A stretch of DNA of 45,771 bases from Candidatus Polarisedimenticolia bacterium (GTDB taxonomy: Bacteria > Acidobacteriota > Polarisedimenticolia > Gp22-AA2 > AA152). Below the pieces are notes generated by a model. That model ran no database searches and was not told the origin of the DNA. It was given only the letters and a program-made list of their open reading frames with translations. This document shows, one piece after another, positions 7,241 to 16,153 of the stretch (position 1 is its first letter; every line of letters begins with the position of its first letter). The stretch covers positions 1 to 45,771 of the forward strand of contig DASYRE010000026.1 of assembly GCA_036004685.1 (NCBI GenBank), in the 5' to 3' direction. The position numbers and the translations under genes are program-made.

Positions 7241-8305
7241 ATGAAGCGAATCGCCGTCATCCCTGGAGACGGAATCGGCATCGACGTCACCCGCGAAGCG
7301 GTGCGCGCCCTGGAGACTGTGTCAGGATGGTCGGGGGCCGGATTGCGGCTGGATTCCTTCGATTACGGGGCGGAGCGCTACCTGCGCACGGGGGAGACCC
7401 TTCCCGCCGGAGCGATGGAGCGCCTCGCGGAGTACGACGCCATCCTCCTGGGCGCCCTGGGCGACCCGCGCATCCCCGACATGAAGCACGCCGCGGACAT
7501 CCTGCTCGGGCTCCGCTTCGGCCTCGATCTCTACGTCAACTATCGCCCCATCCGCCTGCTGGACGAGCGGCTGTGTCCGTTGAAGGGACGCGCCCCGGAG
7601 GAGGTCGATTTCGCGGTGTTTCGGGAGAACACCGAAGGGCTCTACGTCGGGATGGGAGGGATTTTCAAGAAGGGAACTGCCGATGAAATCGCCGTCCAGG
7701 AGGACGTGAACACCCGGAAGGGGGTCGAGCGCATCATCCGCCACGCCTTCGAGTTCGCGCGGGCGAGAGGCAGGAGCCGGGTCGTGATGAGCGACAAGTC
7801 CAACGTCCTGACTTACGGCCACGATCTCTGGCAGCGCGTCTTCGCGGCCGTGGCGTCCGAGTACCCGGGGATCGAAGCCCGTCACCTTTACGTGGACGCG
7901 CTCGCCATGCAGATGGTGAAGGACCCGTCCCAGTTCCAGGTGATCGTCACGTGCAACATGTTCGGGGACATCCTCACCGACCTGGGGGCGCAGCTGCAGG
8001 GGGGGCTCGGCATGGCCGCCTCGGCGAACATCCACCCCGGGCGCGTCTCGCTGTTCGAGCCGGTCCATGGCTCGGCGCCCAAGTACGCCGGGAAGAACGT
8101 CGCCAACCCGTTCGGCGCCATCCTCACCGCCGCGCTTCTCCTGGAGCACCTCGGGCTCCTGGAGGAGGCGCGGCGCATCGAGTCGGCCGTGGTCGCCCTC
8201 ATCCGGACGCATCGGACGGCCCAGGAGCTCGGCGGCCGCCTCGGAACGCGCGAGGTGGGAGAGGCCCTCTGCGAGGAGATCCTGAGGCCCTCCCCTCCGG
8301 CGTGA
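7241..8305 (+). CDS. Isopropylmalate/tartrate-type beta-decarboxylating dehydrogenase
   Basis: A 354-residue NAD(P)-dependent dehydrogenase that oxidises and decarboxylates a 2-hydroxy dicarboxylic acid. Seen: N-terminal IAVIPGDGIGIDVTREAV, GALGDPRIPD, LRFGLDLYVNYRPIRLL, FRENTEGLYVG, the catalytic Lys in SDKSNVLT, Asp metal ligands in YVDALAMQMV and NMFGDILTDLGAQLQGG (in part), and the cofactor region FEPVHGSAPKYAGKNVANP. RENTEG rather than REL-T-GG resembles tartrate/D-malate and archaeal enzymes more than E. coli LeuB, so substrate is open: 3-isopropylmalate, isocitrate, D-malate or tartrate. No leuA, leuC or leuD lies nearby. ATG 7241 is preferred over ATG 7199, whose extra 14 residues look unlike the family. 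Confidence 0.85.
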   Translation: MKRIAVIPGDGIGIDVTREAVRALETVSGWSGAGLRLDSFDYGAERYLRTGETLPAGAMERLAEYDAILLGALGDPRIPDMKHAADILLGLRFGLDLYVNYRPIRLLDERLCPLKGRAPEEVDFAVFRENTEGLYVGMGGIFKKGTADEIAVQEDVNTRKGVERIIRHAFEFARARGRSRVVMSDKSNVLTYGHDLWQRVFAAVASEYPGIEARHLYVDALAMQMVKDPSQFQVIVTCNMFGDILTDLGAQLQGGLGMAASANIHPGRVSLFEPVHGSAPKYAGKNVANPFGAILTAALLLEHLGLLEEARRIESAVVALIRTHRTAQELGGRLGTREVGEALCEEILRPSPPA

Positions 8306-8343
8306 TCGGCACCGATCCCGAAACCTCAGCGCGCGGCCGGAGG
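8282..8343. repeat. Inverted repeats between convergent genes
   Basis: The 20-nt gap between the dehydrogenase and the minus-strand propeller gene holds GATCGG-CA-CCGATC (8304-8317). Flanking it are CTGAGG 8282-8287 with CCTCAG 8324-8329 and CCTCCGG 8294-8300 with CCGGAGG 8337-8343. These pairs cross and would be alternatives. They could end transcription from both sides, but there is no T-run. Confidence 0.3.
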
Positions 8344-9513
8344 CTCCGTCTCCTTCTCCTGGCGCAGCGCCAGGATCCTGCCCTCGTACCGGCCGTAGCC
8401 CACCAGAAGCTTCTCTCCGGCGCGGACCGGCGGGGTCGTGAACCATTCCCCCTCCAGATCGAGACGGTATTCGCCGAGGAGCTGCAGCTCGGGCAGAGAG
8501 AGCGCGATGAGCCGGCCGGACGTGTAGGGCGAGAGGAACAGCCTCTCGCCGATCACCAGCGCCTCGTCCGCCAGGCGGTGGCTCATTCTCACCCGCAGAA
8601 CCAGATGCCCCGAACCCGCCTTGAGGGCGTAGACGTAGTTGTCGTAGGAAAGGAAGTAGACGCGGCGCTCCAGGCCGAAGGGAATCGCGCGGACCAGTCC
8701 ACCGACCTTGTAGCTCCAGCGGCGCCTCCCGCTGTACCGCAGGGCCCGCAGCCGGTTGTCCTCGGTCCCGAAATAGATGCTTCCCCGGTAGCAGAGGAAC
8801 GGGGAGCGAACCGCCGAGCCGGTCTCGCTGATCCACAGACGGCGCCCGGTCTGGCGGTCGAAGGCCTCCACCGTTCCCGCCTCCGTCCCCGCCACGATCA
8901 AGCCGCGGCAGGCCTGCACGGGCGTCGAGGGCGCTCCCCGGAGATCGACGCGAAACCGCTCGCGCCCTCCGGTGTCCAAGGCGACGATTTTTCCCGCGCT
9001 CAGGGCGACCAGCAGATAGTCGCCGGCGGCGGTGGGCTGGACGGCGATCTCCCCCCCCGCCTGCACCGTCCAGAGCGTTTCCCCCGCGGCCGCCTGCAGG
9101 GCGACGATTTTTCCCGAAGCGGTCGCCTGGACGATCGAGCCCGCTACCTGGACGGGCCCCCCTGCCGGCTTCTCCGCCAGATCCTGCCGCCAGAGGAAAT
9201 GCCCGTCGGCCGCCGAGAAGGCCTGCACCATGCCGCTTTCCACGGCGGCGACGACCTTGTCCTCCAGGGCCAGCAGCGGCCCCGCGAGGGGTGAGCCGAG
9301 GGGAATCCTCCACTCCTCGACCAGGCGGATCCGCTGCTCGGGGGACGGCGGGGGCGCGGGAATCTCCTCGAATCCTCGGCGGTTCTTCTTGTCCTGGGTC
9401 GCGAGCGGATCCTGGATCGCCTTCTGAGGGGCGACCATCGACAGCCCTGCTCCCATCGTCAGGAGCAGCAGGCAGGCTGCGCTCCGTTTCGCCAGCGCCC
9501 CGCGGGATAGCAC
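8326..9513 (-). CDS. PQQ-type beta-propeller protein, BamB-like, exported
   Basis: A 395-residue protein made of repeating PQQ/BamB blades: the pattern GxVxALDxxTGxxxW recurs, e.g. GMVQAFSAADGHFLW, GKIVALQAAAGETLW, GKIVALDTGGRERF, GTVEAFDRQTGRRLW and NRLRALRYSGRRRW. GTG at 9511-9513 was chosen because GAGGAGG lies eight nucleotides upstream; it gives a basic N-terminus and a hydrophobic segment (SAACLLLLTMGAGLSMVA), a signal peptide. BamB scaffolds beta-barrel assembly in the outer membrane; other PQQ propellers have other roles, and no bam gene is adjacent. A TATACT -10 (9542-9547, minus strand) with a poor -35 may drive it, divergent from hisS. Confidence 0.75.
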   Translation of the reverse strand: MLSRGALAKRSAACLLLLTMGAGLSMVAPQKAIQDPLATQDKKNRRGFEEIPAPPPSPEQRIRLVEEWRIPLGSPLAGPLLALEDKVVAAVESGMVQAFSAADGHFLWRQDLAEKPAGGPVQVAGSIVQATASGKIVALQAAAGETLWTVQAGGEIAVQPTAAGDYLLVALSAGKIVALDTGGRERFRVDLRGAPSTPVQACRGLIVAGTEAGTVEAFDRQTGRRLWISETGSAVRSPFLCYRGSIYFGTEDNRLRALRYSGRRRWSYKVGGLVRAIPFGLERRVYFLSYDNYVYALKAGSGHLVLRVRMSHRLADEALVIGERLFLSPYTSGRLIALSLPELQLLGEYRLDLEGEWFTTPPVRAGEKLLVGYGRYEGRILALRQEKETEPPAAR

Positions 9514-9580
9514 GTCGTCGACCCTCCTCGCCAAGCGGAGCAGTATACCCAGGCCGCCTTCGCGGCGAAAGGATCGCTCA

Positions 9581-9609
9581 TTGCAGCGGGGGGGGCGCTG
9601 TGCTAATCT
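9581..9609 (+). promoter_or_regulatory. Predicted extended -10 promoter of hisS-aspS
   Basis: TTGCAG (9581-9586), a 17-nt spacer and TAATCT (9604-9609) preceded by TGC, an extended -10. A start near 9616 leaves a 26-nt leader before hisS. Confidence 0.6.
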
Positions 9610-9641
9610 CCGACCCTTCCGAGCGCGGAGACACCCCATCC

Positions 9642-10901
9642 ATGATTCAGGCCGTCAAGGGCACCCGGGACATCCTGCCCGCGGAGTCCGGAAAGTGGCA
9701 GTTCGCGGAAGCCGCCGCCCGCCGCGTTTTTCGCCGTTACGGGTTCCGCGAGATTCGCACCCCCGTGTTCGAGTCGACCGAGCTCTTCGCGCGCGGCATC
9801 GGCGAGGGGACCGACATCGTCTCGAAGGAGATGTACACCTTCCGCGATCGCGGCGAGCGCTCCCTGACGCTGCGCCCCGAGAACACCGCCCCCGTCGTCC
9901 GGGCGGCGATCGAGCACGGACTCTTCCAGCGCGCCGATTCGGAGCGCCTCTATTACATCGGCCCCATGTTCCGGTACGAGCGCCCGCAGAAGGGGAGGAT
10001 GAGGCAATTCCACCAGATCGGGGTCGAGGCCTTCGGCAGCGTCGAGCCCGCGGTCGACGCCGAGGTCATCGAGATGTCCACCACCTTCCTGGCGCAGCTC
10101 GGCATCGCCGACTCCGACCTGATCATCAACTCGGTGGGCTGCGCGATCTGCCGTCCCGCCTACAAGGAGCGCCTGCGCGCCTTCCTGCTTCCTCGCGTCG
10201 CGGAGCTTTGCCCCGATTGCCAGCGGCGCCTGCACGACAATCCGCTCAGGATCCTGGACTGCAAGGCCGGCTGCCGCGCGCTTCTGAGCGACGCGCCCAC
10301 GCTCCTGGAGAGCCTCGATGCCGGCTGCCGCGAGCACTTCGACGGCCTCCGGCGCTGCCTCGATCTCCTCGAAGTGCGCCACCGCGTCGATCCCCACCTG
10401 GTGCGCGGCCTCGATTACTACGTCCGCACCACGTTCGAGATCCTCGGAGCCTCCCTGGGCGCGCAGAACGCCCTGCTGGGCGGCGGCCGTTACGATCGGC
10501 TGGTGGAGGATCTGGGCGGGCCCTCGATCCCGGGGGTCGGGTTCGCCTCCGGCCTGGATCGGCTCGTCCTGTCGCTTCCCGCCGGAGCGCCGGCCGCGGC
10601 GGCGGAAGGGCCCGACTTCTTCGTGGCGCTGCAGGGCCGCCTGGCGTTCGATCGCGCCTTCCGGCTGACGCGCGACCTGAGGCGCCTCGACCTCTGGGTC
10701 GAGATGGATCCCCGCTCGGATCCGAGCCTCAAGGCCCAGACGCGGCGGGCCGACCAGCTCGGCGCCCGGCGCATCCTGTTCCTGGGAGACGACGAGATCC
10801 GCCGCGGAGTCGTCGCCATGAAGAAGATGGCGGACGGGTCCCAGAGGGAGCTGCCGCTCGACGACCTGGCGCAGCTCGCGAGGGAGGCGGCGGTTGAGTA
10901 G
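9642..10901 (+). CDS. hisS: Histidine--tRNA ligase
   Basis: HisRS charges tRNA-His in the cytoplasm. The 419-residue class II enzyme shows GTRDILP at the N-terminus, EIRTPVFE (motif 1), [11 protein letters not shown] and FHQIGVE (motif 2), the histidine-specific RGLDYYVRT and GGGRYD, and motif 3 in [12 protein letters not shown] four-cysteine cluster ([20 protein letters not shown]) in the insertion may bind zinc or simply be structural; such cysteines are common in many bacterial HisRS. The C-terminal anticodon-binding domain starts near residue 325. aspS overlaps its end by 8 nt. Confidence 0.97.
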   Translation: MIQAVKGTRDILPAESGKWQFAEAAARRVFRRYGFREIRTPVFESTELFARGIGEGTDIVSKEMYTFRDRGERSLTLRPENTAPVVRAAIEHGLFQRADSERLYYIGPMFRYERPQKGRMRQFHQIGVEAFGSVEPAVDAEVIEMSTTFLAQLGIADSDLIINSVGCAICRPAYKERLRAFLLPRVAELCPDCQRRLHDNPLRILDCKAGCRALLSDAPTLLESLDAGCREHFDGLRRCLDLLEVRHRVDPHLVRGLDYYVRTTFEILGASLGAQNALLGGGRYDRLVEDLGGPSIPGVGFASGLDRLVLSLPAGAPAAAAEGPDFFVALQGRLAFDRAFRLTRDLRRLDLWVEMDPRSDPSLKAQTRRADQLGARRILFLGDDEIRRGVVAMKKMADGSQRELPLDDLAQLAREAAVE

Positions 10902-12684
10902 CGCCCCGCGCCTGCCGAGAAGGACGCATACCTGCGGCGGCCTGCGGGCCGCGGACGCGGGAGGGCAGGCAGTGCTCACCGGCTGGGTGCACCGGCGGCG
11001 GGATCACGGCAACCTGGTGTTCGTCGATCTGCGCGACCGCTACGGCATCACCCAGGTCGTCTTCAATCCGGAGATCTCCCCGGCGCCGCACGCGCTGGCG
11101 CGGAGTTTCCGTCCCGAGTACGTTCTCGCGATCCGCGGCGCGGTCGTGCGCCGGTCGGCCGAAAATGTGAACCCCACGCTGCCGACGGGCGAGATTGAGG
11201 TGGCGGCCGACGACGCGGAGATCCTGAACGAATCGCAGCCGCTCCCTTTCACCCTGGAGGAGCAGGACCCGGCGGGCGAGGAGCTGCGGCTCAAGCACCG
11301 GTACCTCGATTTGCGCCGGCCGCGGCTCCAGGAGGTGATGGCGACGCGGCACCGGGTGGTCCTTGCGGCGCGGCGCTACCTCGACGCTCAGGGTTTCCTG
11401 GAGATCGAGACGCCGATGCTGACGCGCTCCACCCCGGAAGGATCGCGCGAGTATTTAGTGCCCTCCCGGGTCAATCCGGGACGCTTCTACTCGCTTCCTC
11501 AGTCGCCGCAGATCTTCAAGCAGCTCCTGATGGTCTCCGGCTTCGACAAGTACTTCCAGATCGCCCGGTGCTTCCGCGACGAAGACCTCCGTTCGGATCG
11601 CCAGCCCGAATTCACGCAGATCGACCTGGAGATCTCCTTTCCCGACAAGGAGACCGTCTTCGGACTCGTCGAAGGCCTGGTCGCGGCTCTTTTCGAAGCG
11701 GCCGGGCGCCGCGCCGAGCCGCCCTTTCCCCGGCTGGCCTATCGCGAGGCGATGGATCGGTACGGATCCGACAAGCCCGATACCCGTTTCGCGATGGAGC
11801 TCCGGGACGTGTCCGAGGCGGCGCGGCAGACCTCCTTCCGCGTGCTGACCGAAAGCGTCGCCGCGGGCGGGGTGGTGCGCGGACTGAGCGTGCCCGGCGG
11901 GGCTTCCTGGGCCCGCAAGCCGATCGACGATCTGGTGACCTTCGCGCAAGGGCACGGCGCCAAGGGACTGATCTGGATTCGCCTGGCGCCCGACTCCCTG
12001 ACCTCCTCCAATCTCAAGGCGCTCGGCGAAGAAGGGTGCCGGAGGCTGGCGGCGGCGCTAGGCGCCGAGACGGGGGATCTGGCGCTGCTGGCGGCGGGCG
12101 AAAGAGAGAGAACGAGTCAGCTTCTGGGGGCTCTCCGGGTTCACCTGGCCCGGGCGCTCCGTTTGATTGACGACTCCCGGCCTCATCTTTTGTGGGTCCA
12201 TGACTTCCCGCTCTTCGAAAAGAGCGAGGACGGGAGGTTCGTCTCGTGCCACCATCCGTTCACCTCCCCCCGGACGGAGGATCTCGACCGGCTGGAGAGC
12301 GACCCCGTGTCGGTCCGGGCACAGGCTTACGACCTGGTCCTGGACGGGGAGGAGATCGGCGGCGGAAGCATCCGGATCCACCGCGGCGACGTGCAGGAAC
12401 GCGCCTTCCGCGCCCTCGGCATCGGGTCGGCCGAGGCGGAGCGCCGCTTCGGATTCCTGCTCCAGGCGCTCCGGATGGGGGCGCCGCCCCACGGTGGAAT
12501 CGCGCTGGGGGTGGACCGCCTCGTGGCGATCCTGACAGGCTGTTCGTCCATCCGGGAAGTGATCGCCTTTCCGAAGACCAACAGCGCCGTCGATCTGATG
12601 AGCGGCGCCCCGAGCCTGCCGGAGGAGGCGCAGCTTCGGGAGCTCCACATCCGGGTCGATCCCGCGCTCCCGAAGGAAAGTTGA
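10894..12684 (+). CDS. aspS: Aspartate--tRNA ligase, probably non-discriminating
   Basis: The 596-residue bacterial-type AspRS has the N-terminal OB anticodon domain ([19 protein letters not shown] in part), class II motifs 1-3 ([35 protein letters not shown] in part, [15 protein letters not shown]), and the GAD insertion between them. His38 in RRRDHGN stands where discriminating enzymes such as E. coli's have Leu. In Pseudomonas aeruginosa this His marks a non-discriminating enzyme that also charges tRNA-Asn with Asp for GatCAB; this is an inference. TTG 10894 start after GGGAGG, coupled to hisS. No asnS or gat gene is in the window. Confidence 0.97.
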   Translation: MSSAPRLPRRTHTCGGLRAADAGGQAVLTGWVHRRRDHGNLVFVDLRDRYGITQVVFNPEISPAPHALARSFRPEYVLAIRGAVVRRSAENVNPTLPTGEIEVAADDAEILNESQPLPFTLEEQDPAGEELRLKHRYLDLRRPRLQEVMATRHRVVLAARRYLDAQGFLEIETPMLTRSTPEGSREYLVPSRVNPGRFYSLPQSPQIFKQLLMVSGFDKYFQIARCFRDEDLRSDRQPEFTQIDLEISFPDKETVFGLVEGLVAALFEAAGRRAEPPFPRLAYREAMDRYGSDKPDTRFAMELRDVSEAARQTSFRVLTESVAAGGVVRGLSVPGGASWARKPIDDLVTFAQGHGAKGLIWIRLAPDSLTSSNLKALGEEGCRRLAAALGAETGDLALLAAGERERTSQLLGALRVHLARALRLIDDSRPHLLWVHDFPLFEKSEDGRFVSCHHPFTSPRTEDLDRLESDPVSVRAQAYDLVLDGEEIGGGSIRIHRGDVQERAFRALGIGSAEAERRFGFLLQALRMGAPPHGGIALGVDRLVAILTGCSSIREVIAFPKTNSAVDLMSGAPSLPEEAQLRELHIRVDPALPKES

Positions 12685-12713
12685 GCCTTCCTGGGGAGAA
12701 TCACGGCAAAAAG

Positions 12714-12742
12714 TTGACAATCCTTCGGGCCGGATGTTAAGT
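12714..12742 (+). promoter_or_regulatory. Predicted sigma-70 promoter of phoH-ybeY-era
   Basis: TTGACA (12714-12719), exact 17-nt spacer and TTAAGT (12737-12742). Transcription would begin near 12749, downstream of the only canonical upstream start codon of phoH (TTG 12742). Confidence 0.6.
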
Positions 12743-13824
12743 TGACGCCCTGGAACGAGCCGTCCGGACGGGTCTTCGCGCACCGGTTTTCAAGGAGTCC
12801 GACCGTCAGCACTCCCGAAGTACGGACCGTCACGATCCCCGAGAAGCTCTCCGCCGAGCTGTTCGGCACCTACGACGAAAACCTCCGCGCTATCGAGAAA
12901 ACCTCCAACGTGCGCATCGCCGCGCGCGGGTCCGAGATCCACGTCAGCGGCGCGCGCGGCGACGTCGAACGGGTGGAGCGCCTGCTGGCGCAGATGGTGG
13001 ATCTTCTGGAGAGCGGGTACTCCTTCCGCAAGGGGGACGTCGAGATCGCCACGCGCCTCCTGAAGGACAACCCCGAAGCGATCCTGACGGAATTCTTCAG
13101 CCAGGGCCGGGTGAAAGCGGCCCCCGGCCGCGCCATCACCCCCAAGACCATCAACCAGCGGATCTACATCGAGGCAATCCGATCCAGCGACCTCGTCTTC
13201 TCGATCGGCCCCGCGGGCACGGGGAAGACGTACCTCGCCGTGGCGATGGCGGTCGCGATCCTCAACGAGAAGCAGGTGAGCCGGATCATCCTGGCCCGTC
13301 CGGCCGTGGAAGCGGGCGAGAAGCTCGGGTTTCTTCCCGGCGACATGAGCGAGAAGGTGGATCCCTATTTCCGCCCGCTGTACGACGCCCTGTTCAGCAT
13401 GATGGAGCGCGAGAAGGCGATCCTGCTCATGGAGAAGGGAATTATCGAGATCGCCCCGCTGGCCTTCATGCGCGGGCGCACCTTGAACGACTGCTTCGTG
13501 ATTCTCGACGAAGCCCAGAACACCACCTCCGAGCAGATGAAGATGTTCCTCACCCGCATGGGCCAGAACACCAAGGTGGTCGTCACCGGGGACATCACCC
13601 AGATCGATCTTCCGCCGGGCAGCATTTCCGGACTCGTCGAGGCGCAGAACGTGGTGGCGGACATCGAGGGAATCCGCTTCGTCTACTTCGACGATCGGGA
13701 CGTGGTGCGCCACCCGCTGGTCCAGTCGATCATCAAGGCGTATGAAAGCTATCGGAACGGGAGCTCGGAGGACGGCGCGGCCCTCAAGGCCTCCCGGCGC
13801 ACGCGCCACGGCGAGCGCCGCTAG
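12742..13824 (+). CDS. PhoH-like ATPase; translation start uncertain
   Basis: A PhoH/YbeZ-family P-loop ATPase, RNA-linked and usually paired with ybeY in ribosome and RNA maintenance. Seen: an N-terminal KH-like segment (NLRAIEKTSNVRIAARGSEI, in part), the conserved ITPKTINQ, Walker A GPAGTGKT, ARPAVEAGEKLGFLPG, and Walker B ILDEAQNTT with TGDITQIDLP. The frame is open from TTG 12742, but that codon lies on the predicted -10 box. The best Shine-Dalgarno, AAGGAG 12792-12797, faces GTC at 12805 (7-nt spacing), giving a product of 339 residues, near family length; no ATG, GTG or TTG stands there. The start may be non-canonical or the base miscalled. Confidence 0.9.
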   Translation: MTPWNEPSGRVFAHRFSRSPTVSTPEVRTVTIPEKLSAELFGTYDENLRAIEKTSNVRIAARGSEIHVSGARGDVERVERLLAQMVDLLESGYSFRKGDVEIATRLLKDNPEAILTEFFSQGRVKAAPGRAITPKTINQRIYIEAIRSSDLVFSIGPAGTGKTYLAVAMAVAILNEKQVSRIILARPAVEAGEKLGFLPGDMSEKVDPYFRPLYDALFSMMEREKAILLMEKGIIEIAPLAFMRGRTLNDCFVILDEAQNTTSEQMKMFLTRMGQNTKVVVTGDITQIDLPPGSISGLVEAQNVVADIEGIRFVYFDDRDVVRHPLVQSIIKAYESYRNGSSEDGAALKASRRTRHGERR

Positions 13825-13873
13825 GCGCTCCCCACCGGCGCGCCCCCCGGACTCCTCCCCGCCGGCCGAGCCC

Positions 13874-14353
13874 TTGCCGTCCCATGGGATCGTCGACGTC
13901 CTGTGCCGTCCCGGATGCCGGAAGCTCCCGCTCCGAGTCGTCCGGGCGGCGGCCCGCGAAGTTCTCCGCTCGCTGCGCTGCCGCCGCGAGCAGATCTCGA
14001 TCCTGCTAACCTCGGATCGGGAGATCCGGGACCTGAACCGCCGTTACCGGAACGTCGACGCCGCCACCGACGTCCTCTCCTTTCCCTCCGGCCCGGCTGG
14101 GCCGGTCGCCGGATCCCTGGGCGACGTCGTCATCTCGGTCGACTCCGCCGCCCGATACGCGCGTCAAGCGGGGTGGAGCTTCTGCGAAGAGGTGCAATTC
14201 CTGGTGGTCCATGGAGTCCTCCACCTCCTCGGCTACGACCATCTGCGGGATCGCGGCGAGATGAACCGGATCCAAGCCCGTCTGGCGCGCCGCCTCCTCG
14301 GCCGCGCCGTTCCTCCGCTGCGCCTCGCCGGCCGCCGGGGCCGGCGCCCTTGA
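13874..14353 (+). CDS. ybeY: Endoribonuclease YbeY
   Basis: YbeY is a metal-dependent endoribonuclease for 16S rRNA 3'-end maturation and ribosome quality control. The zinc motif HGVLHLLGYDH is present near residue 115, with RYRNVDAATDVLSFP and the LGDVVIS segment. From TTG 13874 the product is 159 residues, the family's usual length. This start has no clear Shine-Dalgarno, and the frame is open back to 13742 inside phoH, so translation could begin earlier by coupling. The stop overlaps the TTG of era. phoH-ybeY-era is a widely conserved order. Confidence 0.9.
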   Translation: MPSHGIVDVLCRPGCRKLPLRVVRAAAREVLRSLRCRREQISILLTSDREIRDLNRRYRNVDAATDVLSFPSGPAGPVAGSLGDVVISVDSAARYARQAGWSFCEEVQFLVVHGVLHLLGYDHLRDRGEMNRIQARLARRLLGRAVPPLRLAGRRGRRP

Positions 14354-15291
14354 GCCTGCCCGCGGCGCCCGGAACCGACCGGCAAACTGCCTCGCCCCCC
14401 GGCTTCCGCTCCGGCTTCGTCGCTCTCGCCGGACGGCCGAACGTGGGGAAATCGACCCTGCTCAACCGTCTCATCGGCACGAAGGTCTCGATCGTCTCGC
14501 CGGTGCCCCAGACCACGCGGCTGGTGATCCGCGCCGTGGCGCGCAGCGCCGCGGCGGAAATCGTCTACGTCGACACGCCCGGGATCCACCGGCCACAGCA
14601 CGCCATGAACCGGGAGATGGTCGAGGCGGCCCGCGAGGCGCTGTCCGGCGCCGACCTCATCCTGCAGCTGATCGACGGCGCCGAGGGTTTCGGCCCGGGC
14701 GACGGCTACCTGGTCCGGATTCTCGAGGAGACGCGCCTGCCCGCCTTCCTCGTGATCAACAAGATCGACGCCATGCGGCGGTCGGCCCTGCTTCCCCTGA
14801 TCGACGACGTCCGCCGGCGCTATGCCTGGTCGGAAATCCATCCCTGCTCCGCGCTGACGGGGGAGGGCTGCCAGGAGCTCGAAGACTCCATCCGGGCCCT
14901 CCTGCCCGAGGGGCCGCCTCTCTTTCCGGACGATTTCGTCACCGATCTTCCGACGCGCCTCGCCTTGGCCGAGATCGTCCGCGAGCAGCTCCTTCTGCGG
15001 ACGCGCGACGAGCTCCCGCACGCCACGGCGGTGATCGTCGACGCCGTGGAGCGCTCGGAGACCGGTGAATACCGGATCGCGGCCACCATCTACGTCGATC
15101 GCGATTCCCAGAAAGGGATCGTGATCGGCAAGGCGGGGGCCGGCATCAAGGCCATCGGCGCCACCGCCCGGATGGGGATGGCGGCCTTCCTGGGCGCCCC
15201 CGCCCACTTGTCTCTCTGGGTCAAGGTCAAGAAGGGATGGCGCAACGAGGTGCAGCTTCTCAGGCTCCTCGGGATCTCGGGGAAAGGGTAG
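14350..15291 (+). CDS. era: GTPase Era
   Basis: Era is a GTPase that binds 16S rRNA and assists 30S assembly. The 313-residue product has the G domain (G1 GRPNVGKST, G2 near PQTTR, G3 DTPGIH, G4 NKID, G5 CSALTGEG) and the C-terminal KH domain (QKGIVIGKAGAGIKAIG, then KVKKGWRNE). It starts at TTG 14350 within the ybeY stop (TTGA), giving about 20 residues before the G domain. Coupling with ybeY fits their shared role in small-subunit maturation. Confidence 0.96.
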   Translation: MSLPAAPGTDRQTASPPGFRSGFVALAGRPNVGKSTLLNRLIGTKVSIVSPVPQTTRLVIRAVARSAAAEIVYVDTPGIHRPQHAMNREMVEAAREALSGADLILQLIDGAEGFGPGDGYLVRILEETRLPAFLVINKIDAMRRSALLPLIDDVRRRYAWSEIHPCSALTGEGCQELEDSIRALLPEGPPLFPDDFVTDLPTRLALAEIVREQLLLRTRDELPHATAVIVDAVERSETGEYRIAATIYVDRDSQKGIVIGKAGAGIKAIGATARMGMAAFLGAPAHLSLWVKVKKGWRNEVQLLRLLGISGKG

Positions 15292-15323
15292 CTGCGGCCC
15301 CGGGAGGCCGGGCCCCCTCCTTG

Positions 15324-15332
15324 TGCTAGAAT
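15324..15332 (+). promoter_or_regulatory. Extended -10 element before recO
   Basis: TGC-TAGAAT is an extended -10 box in the 100-nt gap before recO. No -35 match lies at the expected distance, which extended -10 promoters may tolerate. It could start the recO-to-mutL chain. Confidence 0.4.
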
Positions 15333-15391
15333 GACCGCCCCCGAGCTGAACACTGTCGCGAGACTCGCTGCGTCGATCGGGAGATTACCCC

Positions 15392-16153
15392 GTGCCGGTG
15401 ATCCGGGCCGAGGGGTTCGTCCTGAGGGTCTATCCTCTGGGCGAGGCCGACAAGATCGTCACCTTCTTCACCCTGGAGGAGGGCAAGCTTCGCGGGGTGG
15501 CCCGCTCCGCCCGCCGGAGCCGCCGCCGCTTCGGCAGCAGCCTGGAGCTCTGGAGCCGCGTCTCCCTGACGCTGTTCGAGAAGGAAGGGATGGATCTCGC
15601 GCGCGTCGACGGCTGCGATCTCCTCGAGTCGGCGTACCGCCTCCAAGAAGATCTGGAGACCAGCTACCTCCTCGCCTACGTCGCCGAGGTGACCGATCTC
15701 TTCGCGCGCGAGCGTCAGTCGGAGCCGCACTTCTTCCGCCTTCTGCTCTCGGTCCTGGCAGCGCTGCGCTCCGGCCTCGCTCGCCCCCTGGCCGCCCGGT
15801 ATTTCGAGATCTGGACCCTCAAGCTCCACGGTCTGCTTCCCGATCTGGCGCGCTGCGGCTCCTGCGAAGCGGCGCTCGGCCCGGCGGGAGGAGCGTTTCA
15901 AGGCGCCAGCGGCCAGATCCTCTGCCGCCGCTGCCTTCCCCATCCGACCCCCGCCGACTTTCGCGCCGCGGGATCGGAGCTCGGGATTCTCCAGACTCTG
16001 CTCCGCCACCACCCCCGGGATCTCGCAGGCCGCCGTTTCCCCACCGAGGCGCTGGATCGGATCGGCGCCCTCCTGGGCGCCGCCCTCTCCTCCTTCGCCG
16101 AAGCTCCCTTCCGGACCCGCCGCTTCCTGGTCGCGGCCGGGAGGGCCTCGTGA
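15392..16153 (+). CDS. recO: DNA repair protein RecO
   Basis: RecO loads RecA on SSB-covered single-stranded DNA with RecR in recombinational repair. The 253-residue product has the N-terminal OB fold ([21 protein letters not shown] in part, [13 protein letters not shown]) and a helical domain with a zinc finger (CGSC and, about 35 residues on, CRRC). Length is in the family range. GTG start after GGGAG. Its stop overlaps the ATG of glyQ by one nucleotide; recO next to glyQS is also seen in other bacteria. Confidence 0.93.
   Translation: MPVIRAEGFVLRVYPLGEADKIVTFFTLEEGKLRGVARSARRSRRRFGSSLELWSRVSLTLFEKEGMDLARVDGCDLLESAYRLQEDLETSYLLAYVAEVTDLFARERQSEPHFFRLLLSVLAALRSGLARPLAARYFEIWTLKLHGLLPDLARCGSCEAALGPAGGAFQGASGQILCRRCLPHPTPADFRAAGSELGILQTLLRHHPRDLAGRRFPTEALDRIGALLGAALSSFAEAPFRTRRFLVAAGRAS

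Noticed and set aside
10141-10290. Zinc-binding insertion in HisRS as a novel domain
   Set aside because: The cysteine pairs resemble those in many ordinary bacterial HisRS proteins.
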